Below, one piece after another: positions 1 through 9,635 of a DNA stretch of 64,000 nt. Made by a program: the position numbers and the translations under genes. The notes beneath the pieces are model-generated. The model saw nothing but the letters and a program-made list of their open reading frames with translations, searched no databases and was not told the origin of the DNA. The first letter of the stretch is position 1, and each line of letters begins with the position of its first letter. The stretch spans positions 541,605 through 605,604 of the forward strand of contig DDVS01000002.1 in assembly GCA_002345565.1 (NCBI GenBank), written 5' to 3'. This DNA is from Flavobacteriales bacterium UBA2306. Its GTDB lineage: Bacteria; Bacteroidota; Bacteroidia; Flavobacteriales; Weeksellaceae.

Positions 1-376
1 TCACGAAGTAATTTATAGTTGTCAATTTATTGATATTAATTTAAATCATTGAAAATCAAATGTTTAAATTTTTATTTTTTTTTATATTATTAAATCTAAT
101 TTGTTCTTTATAGAAATTCAATTTTGGAATAAAAAAAATCAAATTTTGATAAAAATGGATTCTTAAGTTAATTTTTGGTTAACGGTTTTTGTCTTTAAAT
201 TGGTTTTTTGATGTGAAATTGATTCTTTATAAATGTTAAAATTGTGTTAATTTCGTTCTGTGGTTTATTTTTTAATTTTATTTTAATTTTAAGTAAATCA
301 GCGTTTTATATTATGTTTTGATTTGGTTTTTTTCTGTTTGTTAAATTAATATTAATACAAAAAATACATTTTGTAT

Positions 377-405
377 TTGCCGATTGAAAAATAATCTTAG
401 TTTAG
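377..405 (+). promoter_or_regulatory. Predicted susC promoter (-33 TTG, -7 TAGTTTAG)
   Basis: TTG at 377-379 is followed after 18 bases by TAGTTTAG at 398-405. This resembles the flavobacterial consensus TTG-N17-23-TANNTTTG with one mismatch. The same TANNTTAG form occurs before both small T9SS paralogs at about 17.84 and 19.14 kb. Transcription would start near 412, leaving a leader of about 110 nt that contains the operator. Confidence 0.5.
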
Positions 406-434
406 TCGAGTTAAGAAAACATTAAAAAAATAAG

Positions 435-448
435 TGCAATCGATTGCA
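435..448. promoter_or_regulatory. LacI-type operator TGCAATCGATTGCA upstream of susC
   Basis: This is a perfect 14-bp palindrome with the central CG typical of LacI/GalR-family operators. It lies downstream of the predicted susC start site, where a bound repressor would block elongation. Near copies at 17878-17891 and 19170-19183 (TGTAATCGATTGCA) are in the same locus, which ends in a LacI-family gene at 24347. That the regulator binds this site is inferred. Confidence 0.7.
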
Positions 449-520
449 TTTTTTAGTGAGGATTTAACACTTTTATTAAGTAAAGAATAAATTACTAATT
501 ATAAAAACTTACAAATATCT

Positions 521-3500
521 ATGAGTGGTTTAAAACTAGGTATTCAAAGTGCTTTTGTAAAAACGACAATTGCGTCTGTATTTTTACTTCCAGCATTTGG
601 ATTAGCTCAAGAATTAATTAAGGTTTCCGGAACAGTTACTTCTGACCAGAAAAAACCTTTGTCTAACGTGGAAGTTTCTGTGAAAAAGTCCAAATTTTCT
701 ACTGTTACGGACAAGTCTGGTAAATATGTATTAAATGTTCCAAAAAATGCAACATTACTTGTTCGTTCAAAAGGTTTTGAAGAAGAAGAAGTGGCCGTTA
801 ATGGAAATCCGGTAATTAATATTTCTTTGGTTAAATTTGATTCAAACAAAGAGAAAACGATTGATGAAGTGGTGTTGGTTGGATATACAACAGTTTCCAA
901 AAAAGATGTTACCAATTCTATTGCTTCTGTAAAAGGAGAACAGCTTGCAGATATGCCGGTGAATAGTGCTGCAGAAGCTATCCAAGGTAGAATGGCGGGT
1001 GTGCAAGTGACTTTTGGAGAGGGTTCTCCGGGATCTGATCCGGAAATCAAAGTAAGAGGAGGTACTTCTATCACTCAAGATAATGCGCCTTTGTATATCG
1101 TAGATGGTGTACAGATGGATAATGCGTTATCTTTAATTTCTCCAAAAGAGATTGAATCTATTGAAGTGCTTAAGGACGCATCTTCAACCTCTATCTATGG
1201 TGCCAGAGGAGCTAATGGAGTAGTTTTGATTACGACAAAAAGTGGTAAGAAAAACGTGAAAACTACAGTGAATTATAATGGATACACTGGGGTGAGGTCT
1301 ATTGCAAAAACTCTTGATGTAATGAGCCCGTATGATTTTGTACAATATCAGTATGAGTTGTATAACAAAGACGGCTATCAGGATTTGATGGAAAAGTTTG
1401 TGAAATTGTATGGCGAATATTCTCAGATAGATCAATATAAAACGATCCAAACCAGAAACTGGCAAGATGAAGTTTTTGGTAAAGATGCTTTTAACTATAC
1501 GCACAATTTAAATATCTCTGGAGGTAATACCAACTCTGCTTTTACATTGTCTTTGAACCACGTAGAAGAAGACGGGATTATGCTTAACTCCGGATACAAA
1601 AGAAATATGGCTAATTTCAAATATGATTTTGATATTAGTAAAAAATTAAAAGTAGGTTTAACAGCAAGATATAGCGAAACATCTGTTCTAGGAGCAGGAA
1701 CTTCTTCTACAGGGTCTCAAACCACCAACAGACTTAGAAACGTGATCCGTTACAGACCTTTTGAGAACGGAATCAGTGCTGGAGGAGGATCTGACGAGTT
1801 TGCAACAGATGATTATGCAACTACCAACTTAATCAACCCGATTATTCTTGCTAATAATGAGATTAAGTACAACAATACCAATAACTTATTTTTGAATGGA
1901 GTTATTACTTATAATATTTTTAAGGATTTAACTTTCAAGAGTACCATTGGTTATGTAAATAATGATCAGGAAATTCAACAATTTTCTGGACCACAGACGT
2001 ATTTGTCAAGAATCAATTCTGATATGTCTGTAATTCAGTTGACTAATAGCATTAGTAAAAGAATTACAAATACCAATACTTTAACTTATAAGAAAAAATT
2101 TGGTAATAGTAAATTAGATGTATTATTAGGTCAGGAAATTGTAAAGACGGATGGCGAAAAGCTGGATATGACTGTCAGATATTTGCCAACATCTTTAACG
2201 CCAAAACAAGCGTTTGCAAACATTCAATTGGCGATGCCACCATCTGGAATGATTCAGGATGCACCTTCTACCTCTACATCTGTAAGCAGATTAGCATCAT
2301 TCTTTGCAAGAGCCAACTATATTTATAACAATAAATACATCGCAACATTCTCCATCAGACGAGATGGTTCCAATTCTTTTGGACCAAATAACAGATGGGC
2401 CAATTTCCCATCCGCTTCATTAGCTTGGAAAATTGGAGAAGAAAATTTCTTGAAAGATTCTAAAGTAGTCAATGACCTTAAATTGCGATTAGGTTATGGA
2501 CAATCTGGAAATGACAGAATTACACCTTTCTTGTATGATACGTTCTACGTACCTTCCAGCACCTACGGCTATACTGGAGGAACAGGTATTATTACAGGTT
2601 CTGCGCCAGGTAATATTATGGCCAATCCAAATATCAAATGGGAAGCTACAGTTTCTCAAAATGCGGGGATTGATTTTACATTGTTTAACAAACGTGTCTA
2701 TGGTGCTTTAGATGGTTACATTACCAATACCAAAGATTTATTGTTATTGGCAAAAATTCCTCAAACATCGGGTTATGAATATCAATACCAAAACTCTGGA
2801 AAAACTCAGAACAAAGGGGTAGAATTCAGTATGGGAGCTATCATTATCAGTAACGAGAACTTCAATTGGAAAACAGATTTTAACATCGCATCCAACAAAA
2901 ATGTAATCAAAAGTTTAGGTTCTTTAACACAATCCGGAACAGACTATTACCTAGTTCCATCCGGATGGGTTAATAATTTGTACGATTTCAAAGTTCAGAT
3001 TGGCGCACCTGTAGGAACTTATTATGGATATGTAACAGAAGGTAGATATGAATTGAGCGATTTTGATTTTAATTCTGCTAACAATACCTACAAACTGAAA
3101 AGCGGTATCCCAAGCTCCAGCTCTGTAGCTTTGGGTAACAAGGCGCCACAGCCTGGAGATTTGAAACTAGCAGATCTTAACGGTGATGGTGTGATTGATG
3201 TACAAGACCAGACAGATCTTGGTAATGCACAACCTAAGTTTTACGGAGGTTTCAACCAGACTTTCCGTTACAAAAACTTTGACATGAGCTTATTCTTCAA
3301 CTTCTCTGTAGGAAATAAAGTCTATAATGCTAACAAAATCGAATTTACTACCAAATATCAATATTACGATCAAAACATGTTAGGTGACATGGCGAATCGT
3401 TGGAGATGGTTTAACGACGCAGGTGAAAAAGTTACAGACCCTACAGCATTGGCAGCACTTAATGCCAATACTACAATGTGGACACCAACAGGAGGTAACT

Positions 3501-3772
3501 ATTTCTTACATTCGTATGCAATTGAAGATGGATCTTTCCTGAGACTTAACAACGTAACCATTGGTTACAGTTTACCAAAAGATTCTCTAAAAGTGTTAGG
3601 AATCACTAACTTTAGATTGTACGCAACAGCAAATAACTTGTTTACAATCACAGGCTATTCTGGATACGACCCGGAAGTGAGTACAAGAAAAAGCACCCTT
3701 ACACCAGGTGTAGATTATGCCGCTTTCCCAAGAAGCAGATTTTTCTTAACAGGTATTGATGTAACTTTTTAA
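521..3772 (+). CDS. SusC/RagA-family TonB-dependent outer-membrane transporter (pectin locus)
   Basis: The 1083-residue protein is a TonB-dependent porin that would import pectin oligosaccharides across the outer membrane with the SusD protein encoded 12 bp downstream. A signal peptide ends near AFGLAQ (residue 29). A carboxypeptidase-regulatory-like beta domain follows at about 32-105. A TonB-box-like stretch (DEVVLVGY) comes next, then the plug with the SusC signature segments GRMAGVQV and YIVDGVQM / IYGARGANGVVLITTK, and a long beta-barrel ending in an aromatic strand (FFLTGIDVTF). Length is normal for SusC. The start at ATG 521 precedes a good signal peptide. The substrate is inferred from the enzymes encoded downstream. 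Confidence 0.93.
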   Translation: MSGLKLGIQSAFVKTTIASVFLLPAFGLAQELIKVSGTVTSDQKKPLSNVEVSVKKSKFSTVTDKSGKYVLNVPKNATLLVRSKGFEEEEVAVNGNPVINISLVKFDSNKEKTIDEVVLVGYTTVSKKDVTNSIASVKGEQLADMPVNSAAEAIQGRMAGVQVTFGEGSPGSDPEIKVRGGTSITQDNAPLYIVDGVQMDNALSLISPKEIESIEVLKDASSTSIYGARGANGVVLITTKSGKKNVKTTVNYNGYTGVRSIAKTLDVMSPYDFVQYQYELYNKDGYQDLMEKFVKLYGEYSQIDQYKTIQTRNWQDEVFGKDAFNYTHNLNISGGNTNSAFTLSLNHVEEDGIMLNSGYKRNMANFKYDFDISKKLKVGLTARYSETSVLGAGTSSTGSQTTNRLRNVIRYRPFENGISAGGGSDEFATDDYATTNLINPIILANNEIKYNNTNNLFLNGVITYNIFKDLTFKSTIGYVNNDQEIQQFSGPQTYLSRINSDMSVIQLTNSISKRITNTNTLTYKKKFGNSKLDVLLGQEIVKTDGEKLDMTVRYLPTSLTPKQAFANIQLAMPPSGMIQDAPSTSTSVSRLASFFARANYIYNNKYIATFSIRRDGSNSFGPNNRWANFPSASLAWKIGEENFLKDSKVVNDLKLRLGYGQSGNDRITPFLYDTFYVPSSTYGYTGGTGIITGSAPGNIMANPNIKWEATVSQNAGIDFTLFNKRVYGALDGYITNTKDLLLLAKIPQTSGYEYQYQNSGKTQNKGVEFSMGAIIISNENFNWKTDFNIASNKNVIKSLGSLTQSGTDYYLVPSGWVNNLYDFKVQIGAPVGTYYGYVTEGRYELSDFDFNSANNTYKLKSGIPSSSSVALGNKAPQPGDLKLADLNGDGVIDVQDQTDLGNAQPKFYGGFNQTFRYKNFDMSLFFNFSVGNKVYNANKIEFTTKYQYYDQNMLGDMANRWRWFNDAGEKVTDPTALAALNANTTMWTPTGGNYFLHSYAIEDGSFLRLNNVTIGYSLPKDSLKVLGITNFRLYATANNLFTITGYSGYDPEVSTRKSTLTPGVDYAAFPRSRFFLTGIDVTF

Positions 3773-3784
3773 TTCTAAAAAAAA

Positions 3785-5608
3785 ATGAAAAAACATAAAT
3801 TTCTAATTGCAGTATTAAGTTGTACATTAAGCTTCACAACAGTGACTTCTTGTAGTGACTTTCTAGATGCAGAAAATATTTCTAACTCTAACGAGGCTCA
3901 ACAATTTGATAGCGTTGCAGACTCTTTCAACGCCCTGATTGGAGTTTATAACCAAATTATTGGTGATGACGGCTATGGACAAAGACTTAATCTTTATTAT
4001 CCACAAACGGCAGACGATTTCAAAACATCAGGAGATTATAACTGTAATGACAGAAGAGGCATCAGTACATATGGTGCTTGTACTTCCAATCCGGATCTTA
4101 ACAAACCATTTTTAAAATTATATTCCGGAATAGAAAGAGCCAATCTTGTCATTAAAAATATTCCTCTTTCGCCAGTTTATCAAACAGGTTCTGCAGCAGA
4201 TAAAAAATTAATGGATCGCTATCTTGGCGAAGCATTAGCACTAAGAGCCATGTTTTATTATGATTTAATCAAAAACTGGGGCGATGTTCCTATGCAAATG
4301 GTTCCTTCTTCTGATTTGGAGTCGGTGTATTTACCTAAAACTGATAGAGACGTTATTTATGAGAAAATTATTGCAGATCTTGCAACGGCAGCAAATCTTA
4401 TTCCTTGGAGATCGGACGCCGCAACTTCCAATTCAAGATTTACTAAAGCTGCTGTAAAAGGCCTTAGAGCAAGAATTGCTTTAGCAAGAGCCGGATATTC
4501 TCTTAGAAGAAATCCTAGAGTGATGGCAAAAGGTTCTAATGCCGAAGTTTATTACAAAATTGCTTATGACGAATGTAAAGACATCATGAGTTCTGGACAG
4601 CACGGTTTAAATGCAAGTTTTGAAGCCGCATTCCGTCCATTGCATGAGAATACGGAAGATCCGGCTCACGAAGTAATTTTTGCAGTAGGTGCCTACGGAG
4701 GTAACGCAGCAACTGACAGTAAAATTGGTTATTACAACGGGATGAGACATAGTGACAATTCTAACTGGAAAAGTAGTGGCGGTATCAATGCTATTGCAAC
4801 CTATTTCTATGAATTTGGAAAATATGATGTAAGAAGAGACCTTACCGTAGCTTCTATGCAGATCAATGATGCCAATCAGGCGATTTTGGCGACTGGCGTA
4901 CTTTGTACAGATGGAAAATTCAGAAAATCATGGACCAGCGTTACAGGAACTGCACAAAACCTTGCAATCGATTGGCCATTGTTGCGTTATTCTGATATTC
5001 TTCTAATGTTTGCAGAGGCTGATAATGAACTTAATGGTTCTCCTTCTCAGGATGCTATCAATGCAGTACAATTAGTTAGAAACCGTGCTTATGCAGGCAA
5101 CCTTGGACAAGCAGGAACTATCCCAACAGATAAAACAGGATTCTTTAATTACATCGTTCACGAAAGATTGTTGGAATTCGGAGGAGAAGGCCTTAGAAAA
5201 TATGACTTGATCCGTTGGAATCTTTTGGCAACAAAAATTGCAGAAACAAAGCAAAAATTGACAGATCTGTTAAATGGTGTAGGACAATATGCAAATGTAC
5301 CTTCATACCTTTATTACAAAGTGTCGCCTTACGATAAAACTAAAACAGCACAAGCAGCGCTTCAAGCGATTGATATTTATGTACCTGCAGGCGTTGACAG
5401 AGCAGATATATATTATACACCCTCTACTGCAACTACACCAGCAGGTTATACAAAACTAAACTGGAGAGCTGCAATGACGGCAACATACATTAGTGATCCG
5501 GCAAAAGGTTATGCTCAGTATTTTGAAGCTAACAGAAAAGAATTATTGCCGATTTACCAAGACATTATCCAGTCTAACTATAATCTTACTCAGGATTACG
5601 GTTACTAG
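3785..5608 (+). CDS. SusD/RagB-family surface glycan-binding lipoprotein
   Basis: The 607-residue lipoprotein partners the SusC transporter, capping the porin and binding oligosaccharide at the cell surface. It has a lipoprotein signal peptide with Cys23 in the TSCSDF context. TPR-type helices typical of SusD follow, including RYLGEALALRAMFYYDLIKNWGDVP (cut here into LGEALALRAMFYYDL and NWGDVP), and the C-terminal RagB part contains LVRNRAYAG and VHERLLEFGGEGLRKYDLIRW-like signature segments. It starts 12 bp after susC, so the two are co-transcribed. It is slightly longer than many SusDs. Specificity for pectin fragments is inferred from context. Confidence 0.93.
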   Translation: MKKHKFLIAVLSCTLSFTTVTSCSDFLDAENISNSNEAQQFDSVADSFNALIGVYNQIIGDDGYGQRLNLYYPQTADDFKTSGDYNCNDRRGISTYGACTSNPDLNKPFLKLYSGIERANLVIKNIPLSPVYQTGSAADKKLMDRYLGEALALRAMFYYDLIKNWGDVPMQMVPSSDLESVYLPKTDRDVIYEKIIADLATAANLIPWRSDAATSNSRFTKAAVKGLRARIALARAGYSLRRNPRVMAKGSNAEVYYKIAYDECKDIMSSGQHGLNASFEAAFRPLHENTEDPAHEVIFAVGAYGGNAATDSKIGYYNGMRHSDNSNWKSSGGINAIATYFYEFGKYDVRRDLTVASMQINDANQAILATGVLCTDGKFRKSWTSVTGTAQNLAIDWPLLRYSDILLMFAEADNELNGSPSQDAINAVQLVRNRAYAGNLGQAGTIPTDKTGFFNYIVHERLLEFGGEGLRKYDLIRWNLLATKIAETKQKLTDLLNGVGQYANVPSYLYYKVSPYDKTKTAQAALQAIDIYVPAGVDRADIYYTPSTATTPAGYTKLNWRAAMTATYISDPAKGYAQYFEANRKELLPIYQDIIQSNYNLTQDYGY

Positions 5609-5614
5609 AAACAT

Positions 5615-5638
5615 AAAAATTCTGACCTAGAATTTTTT
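5615..5638 (+). terminator. Weak hairpin after susD
   Basis: A 9-bp perfect stem (AAAAATTCT / AGAATTTTT) with a 5-nt loop is followed by T residues just after the susD stop. It is AT-only apart from one G-C pair, so it probably attenuates rather than stops transcription into the downstream lyase gene. Confidence 0.4.
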
Positions 5639-5856
5639 AACTTATTATATTTTTAATTTTTTTTGAAGAATCACTCTATCAGGGTTTTTATACTCTGGTA
5701 GAGCTGACTCTAAGGAAATTATTATCTCTATTTTAAAAAAATCCAAACCATTATTATTTAAAATTAGTTAATGAGAAGGGGTCGTTGTTGGACACTAAAT
5801 AATAATAATCCATACTTTTTTACAATTTTAGTAGAAACTCATTCAAACAATTTTAT

Positions 5857-8418
5857 ATGAATAAACTGAATTTACTTTATGTATTCTTTTTATTTGCTTT
5901 TTTGCAAATATCAGGACAGTCCGTTAGCTTCCAGGAGGCTAAAGGCTGGACAGAAACCGCTTTTGTAAAGTGGTCCCCAGTAGTCAATGCTGCCAGATAC
6001 AATGTTTACTACTCCGGAGAGGGTGTGGTTAATAAACAATTAGACGATTACCTGATACGTAGTTATGGAACTTATTTTAGAGCAGATGTTCTTGGATTAA
6101 AAGCAGGTAACTATACCATTACTGTTAAACCTGTTATTTTAGGTGTAGAAGGTGAAGGTTCTACAACCAGTTCATTAACCGTTCTTGCGCAGGATAGAAA
6201 CGGTTTTGCATTTAACGGAGGTAGAGTACCAGGAGCTTATAAAGCAGATGGCACGCCTAAAGACAATGCAATTATCCTATACATTACCCAGAAATCCAAA
6301 AATTCTGTTTCTTTTAATGTTATAACAAAAACCAATGGCGGAACAACCAATTATGTGGGGTTTCAAAATATTTTGGCAGGGATTAAAAAAGGCTATGATA
6401 CAAGACCATATATCTTCCGTTTAATTGGAAATATTACAGACTTAACGGATATGGAAAATGGTGATATTGTTATAGAAAATGATAACAATGCTTCCAGTTA
6501 TATTACCGTAGAAGGTGTAGGAAATGATACCGTTGCAAATGGTTGGGGAATCCGACTGAAAAACAGTACCAATGTTGAAGTTAATAACATTGGTTTCATG
6601 AATTGTGACAGTGGAGAAGGAGATAATATCGGGATGCAGCAGAATAACTCATACGTGTGGATTCATAACAATGATCTATTCTATGGTAATGCCGGGTCAG
6701 ATGCAGACCAGATCAAAGGAGATGGTGCTTTGGATAACAAAGGAACAACTTATGCGACTTATTCCTATAACCATTTCTGGGATAATGGAAAAGCCAGCTT
6801 ATTAGGTCTTAGTGAAGATACTACAACTGGGCTATATGTTACCTATCATCACAATTGGTTTGATCATTCAGACTCCAGACATCCAAGAGTTCGTTTTTAT
6901 TCCGCACACGTTTATAACAACTATTTTGACGGAATTGCAAAATACGGATCTGGTTCTACACTTGGATCATCTCTATTCTTAGAAGGAAATTATTTCCGTA
7001 ATGCTAAAAATCCAATGATGATTTCTTTACAAGGAACCGATGTATGGAACCCTTCAAAACAAATGAATGACCCTGCAAATCAAGGAACATTTTCTGGAGA
7101 AAACGGTGGAATGATTAAAGCTTTCAATAATATTTTGGACGCTGATATCGCAACCAATTCTATGCGTTTTGTAGCGTACGCAGACCCAAATCCTTTATAT
7201 AATATAGAAGGAAAAATCAGTTCATTGACAGATTTTGATGCCTATCTTGCAACATCAAGAGGAGAAACAGTTCCTAATAATGTTAAATCAAAAGTGGGTG
7301 CTAATGTTTACAACAACTTTGATACAGATGCATCTTTATATGTTAAAAATTTTACTCCTGATGAGCCTTTAACAGCCAGAGATAAAGTTAAATCGTACGC
7401 AGGTCGCGTAGAAGGTGGCGATTTAAAATGGTCTTTCAACAATGCTACAGATGATACGTCTTATGCAGTGATTAATGCGCTAAAATCTGCTCTTACGAAC
7501 TATGGAACAACGATGGTCTTCATCCAGGCAGAAGGTAGTTCACAAACTTTGGTTAATACATCTTCAAACAAAGACCAAACGGTAGCTTCTGGTTCTGCTA
7601 TTGCTTCTATTGTATTTACTTGGGGCGGAGAGGCAACAGATGTTACTCTAAACGGTGTTGCTAACGGATTGACTTTCGTTAAAGATGCTAATGCCAAAAC
7701 AGTAACCATTACTGGTACGCCAACTCAAACAACTGCATACACCGTAACAACCGTAGGTAATTCTGGTACTGCTGCATCCATTAATGGAACTATTACTGTC
7801 GGAACTACAGGAAATCCGGGTTCTGCAGAAGGAATGATTCATAACTTTACCGCTTCCGGAAAAGTAAGTACGTTCTATGCGATTTCTGGAAATATGAATT
7901 CTACAGACGGCTCCCAGACTTATGACGGTTTGACATTAACAAAACGTTTCAAAATGGAATCTGCGACAACCATCAATTATACCACAACAGATGTTTCAAC
8001 ATTGACTTTGGTTTTTGATGCAGATTTTGTAAAAAGTGTAAAGGTTGACGGAACCAGCTATACTGCTACCAATGGTATTGTCACAGTAAACAACTTGGCT
8101 GCAGGTGCACACAGCATTACAAAAGGAGATACTACTAATCTTTATTATATCAAAACCACTTATGCCCTGGCTGCAAGCGATATCAATAAAGCGCAAATGA
8201 CCCTTTATCCAAATCCGGTTTCAGATTATCTGCACATCAATACTGCGGGTCAAAAAATCCTGAACATTAAAGTGTACAACTTTGCAGGAGCTGTATTGAA
8301 AAATAATGTTGCTGTAAATGCAGACACGATTGATTTGAGAAGTTTAAAAACCGGTAATTATATCATCAGTATCACTACTGAGAATGGTACAATTACTAAA
8401 AAAATTATCAAAAACTAA
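5857..8418 (+). CDS. Secreted multidomain PL1-family pectate lyase with T9SS sorting domain
   Basis: The 853-residue protein would cleave polygalacturonate by beta-elimination outside the cell. Domains in order are: signal peptide (1-20), a fibronectin III-like module (about 22-110), a PL1 right-handed beta-helix (about 115-480), an Ig-like module (about 565-655), a beta-sandwich module (about 665-775), and a type A T9SS C-terminal domain beginning at LYPNPVSDYLHI and ending TKKIIKN. PL1 motifs are visible: the Ca-site segment GNAGSDADQIKGDG, YHHNWFDHSDSRHPRVR with the conserved Arg, and VYNNYFDG. The beta-sandwich module (KRFKMES ... NLYYIKTTY) resembles the two stand-alone proteins at 17.9 and 19.2 kb. 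It follows susD by 248 bp. Confidence 0.9.
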   Translation: MNKLNLLYVFFLFAFLQISGQSVSFQEAKGWTETAFVKWSPVVNAARYNVYYSGEGVVNKQLDDYLIRSYGTYFRADVLGLKAGNYTITVKPVILGVEGEGSTTSSLTVLAQDRNGFAFNGGRVPGAYKADGTPKDNAIILYITQKSKNSVSFNVITKTNGGTTNYVGFQNILAGIKKGYDTRPYIFRLIGNITDLTDMENGDIVIENDNNASSYITVEGVGNDTVANGWGIRLKNSTNVEVNNIGFMNCDSGEGDNIGMQQNNSYVWIHNNDLFYGNAGSDADQIKGDGALDNKGTTYATYSYNHFWDNGKASLLGLSEDTTTGLYVTYHHNWFDHSDSRHPRVRFYSAHVYNNYFDGIAKYGSGSTLGSSLFLEGNYFRNAKNPMMISLQGTDVWNPSKQMNDPANQGTFSGENGGMIKAFNNILDADIATNSMRFVAYADPNPLYNIEGKISSLTDFDAYLATSRGETVPNNVKSKVGANVYNNFDTDASLYVKNFTPDEPLTARDKVKSYAGRVEGGDLKWSFNNATDDTSYAVINALKSALTNYGTTMVFIQAEGSSQTLVNTSSNKDQTVASGSAIASIVFTWGGEATDVTLNGVANGLTFVKDANAKTVTITGTPTQTTAYTVTTVGNSGTAASINGTITVGTTGNPGSAEGMIHNFTASGKVSTFYAISGNMNSTDGSQTYDGLTLTKRFKMESATTINYTTTDVSTLTLVFDADFVKSVKVDGTSYTATNGIVTVNNLAAGAHSITKGDTTNLYYIKTTYALAASDINKAQMTLYPNPVSDYLHINTAGQKILNIKVYNFAGAVLKNNVAVNADTIDLRSLKTGNYIISITTENGTITKKIIKN

Positions 8419-8566
8419 TCAACCAATAATATAGTTTTATATAATTTTTTAGATAACATTATATCCTATTAATTTAATACAAGTTTTCATCTCGAATGGG
8501 ATGGAGACTTGTATATTTAAAAAAGATTCCGATAATTGTGATTCTTTAAAAAAAATATCAAAAAAA

Positions 8567-9589
8567 ATGAAGAGGTCAAAAGCTAAAAATTTATTATTCT
8601 TTTTTTCTTTAATTCTAGTTTGGATTTCTATTAATTCTTTCAGCGTTAATCATATTAATTCTGAAAAAATTTATATTGTCTCAAAAGAAGGAAAAAGCGA
8701 TTTTAAAACTATTCAGGAAGCTATAAGTGCTGCTGGCGATACTCATTTTTCCACAAAAATTATCATCAAAAAAGGAATTTACAGAGAAAAAATCATAATT
8801 CCTGCTAGCAAAGGATCAATTTCTTTTGAAGGCGAAAGTCTTGCAGAAACGATTATCGTCAATAATGATTTCGCCTCAAAGAAAAATCAGGAAGGAAAGG
8901 AAATGGGAACAACAGGTTCTTCTACCATTTTCATTTTTTCAGATAATTTCTCAGCAAAAAACATCACATTTCAGAATGATGCCGGGCGAGTTGGGCAAGC
9001 TGTTGCAGTTTTAATAACAGGAGACAAAGCCGTTTTCAGGAATTGTAGATTCTTAGGATTTCAAGATACACTTTATTTAAAAGGAGAGCAGGATGTTCCC
9101 ACACCTAAAAGAGAAATCAGACATTATTTTAAAAACTGTTACGTAGAAGGTACTACAGATTTTATATTCGGTGCTGCAACTGCTGTCTTCGAGGATTGTA
9201 CAATCTTTGCTAAAGAAAGTGCAACTTATCTCACAGCAGCTTCCACGCCAGAGAACAAAAAATTCGGTTTTGTTTTTATTAATTGTAAAATTATTGGAGA
9301 AGCTAAACCAGAATCAGTTTATTTGGGAAGACCGTGGAGACCTTTTGCCAAAACAGTTTTCTTAAACTGTGCAATCGATAACATAATTAAAAAAGAAGGT
9401 TGGCACAATTGGAATAAAACTGATGCCGAAAAAACAACTTTCTACGCAGAGTATAATACCAAAGGTGCTGGAGCAAATCCTGAAAATCGAGTTTCCTGGT
9501 CTCATCAGTTAACGAAAGAGCAAAGTAAGGAATATACCATTAGAAAAATCCTTTCCGGAAAAGACCAATGGGATTTAAAAACCAATTAA
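8567..9589 (+). CDS. CE8-family pectinesterase (pectin methylesterase)
   Basis: The protein, about 340 residues, would remove methyl esters from homogalacturonan so that pectate lyases and GH28 can act. CE8 motifs are present in order: KEGKSDFKTIQEAI, GQAVAV, FQDTLYL (first catalytic Asp), GTTDFIFGAATAVF (second catalytic Asp) and YLGRPWRPF (Arg and Trp of the substrate cleft). The ATG at 8567 is preferred over an upstream in-frame ATG at 8501, because it immediately precedes a basic then hydrophobic signal segment (KAKNLLFFFSLILVW). There is no T9SS domain, so it may be periplasmic. A second CE8 of similar size is at 16599 and a larger one at 21542. Confidence 0.9.
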   Translation: MKRSKAKNLLFFFSLILVWISINSFSVNHINSEKIYIVSKEGKSDFKTIQEAISAAGDTHFSTKIIIKKGIYREKIIIPASKGSISFEGESLAETIIVNNDFASKKNQEGKEMGTTGSSTIFIFSDNFSAKNITFQNDAGRVGQAVAVLITGDKAVFRNCRFLGFQDTLYLKGEQDVPTPKREIRHYFKNCYVEGTTDFIFGAATAVFEDCTIFAKESATYLTAASTPENKKFGFVFINCKIIGEAKPESVYLGRPWRPFAKTVFLNCAIDNIIKKEGWHNWNKTDAEKTTFYAEYNTKGAGANPENRVSWSHQLTKEQSKEYTIRKILSGKDQWDLKTN

Positions 9590-9635
9590 GTATAAACTTT
9601 TTTTGAAATCGCAAATCCAATTTAATCATAAAATT

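Larger units (their letters stand above)
1..520. other. AT-rich upstream region of the pectin locus
   Basis: No convincing gene is visible in this stretch. It is very AT-rich with many T and A runs. Its last 150 bases carry the predicted susC promoter and the LacI-type operator, listed separately. Whatever gene precedes the locus lies outside the window. Confidence 0.6.

Noticed and set aside
4963..4976. TGCAATCGATTGGC, a 12-of-14 match to the LacI-type operator inside susD
   Set aside because: It encodes part of a conserved protein stretch (AIDW), is far from any promoter and is best explained by coding sequence.
8501..8566. Upstream ATG extension of the first CE8
   Set aside because: The added residues are hydrophilic and precede the signal sequence; ATG 8567 fits better.
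9369..9382. TGCAATCGATAACA resembling the operator inside the CE8 gene
   Set aside because: The right half-site is lost and it lies mid-gene.
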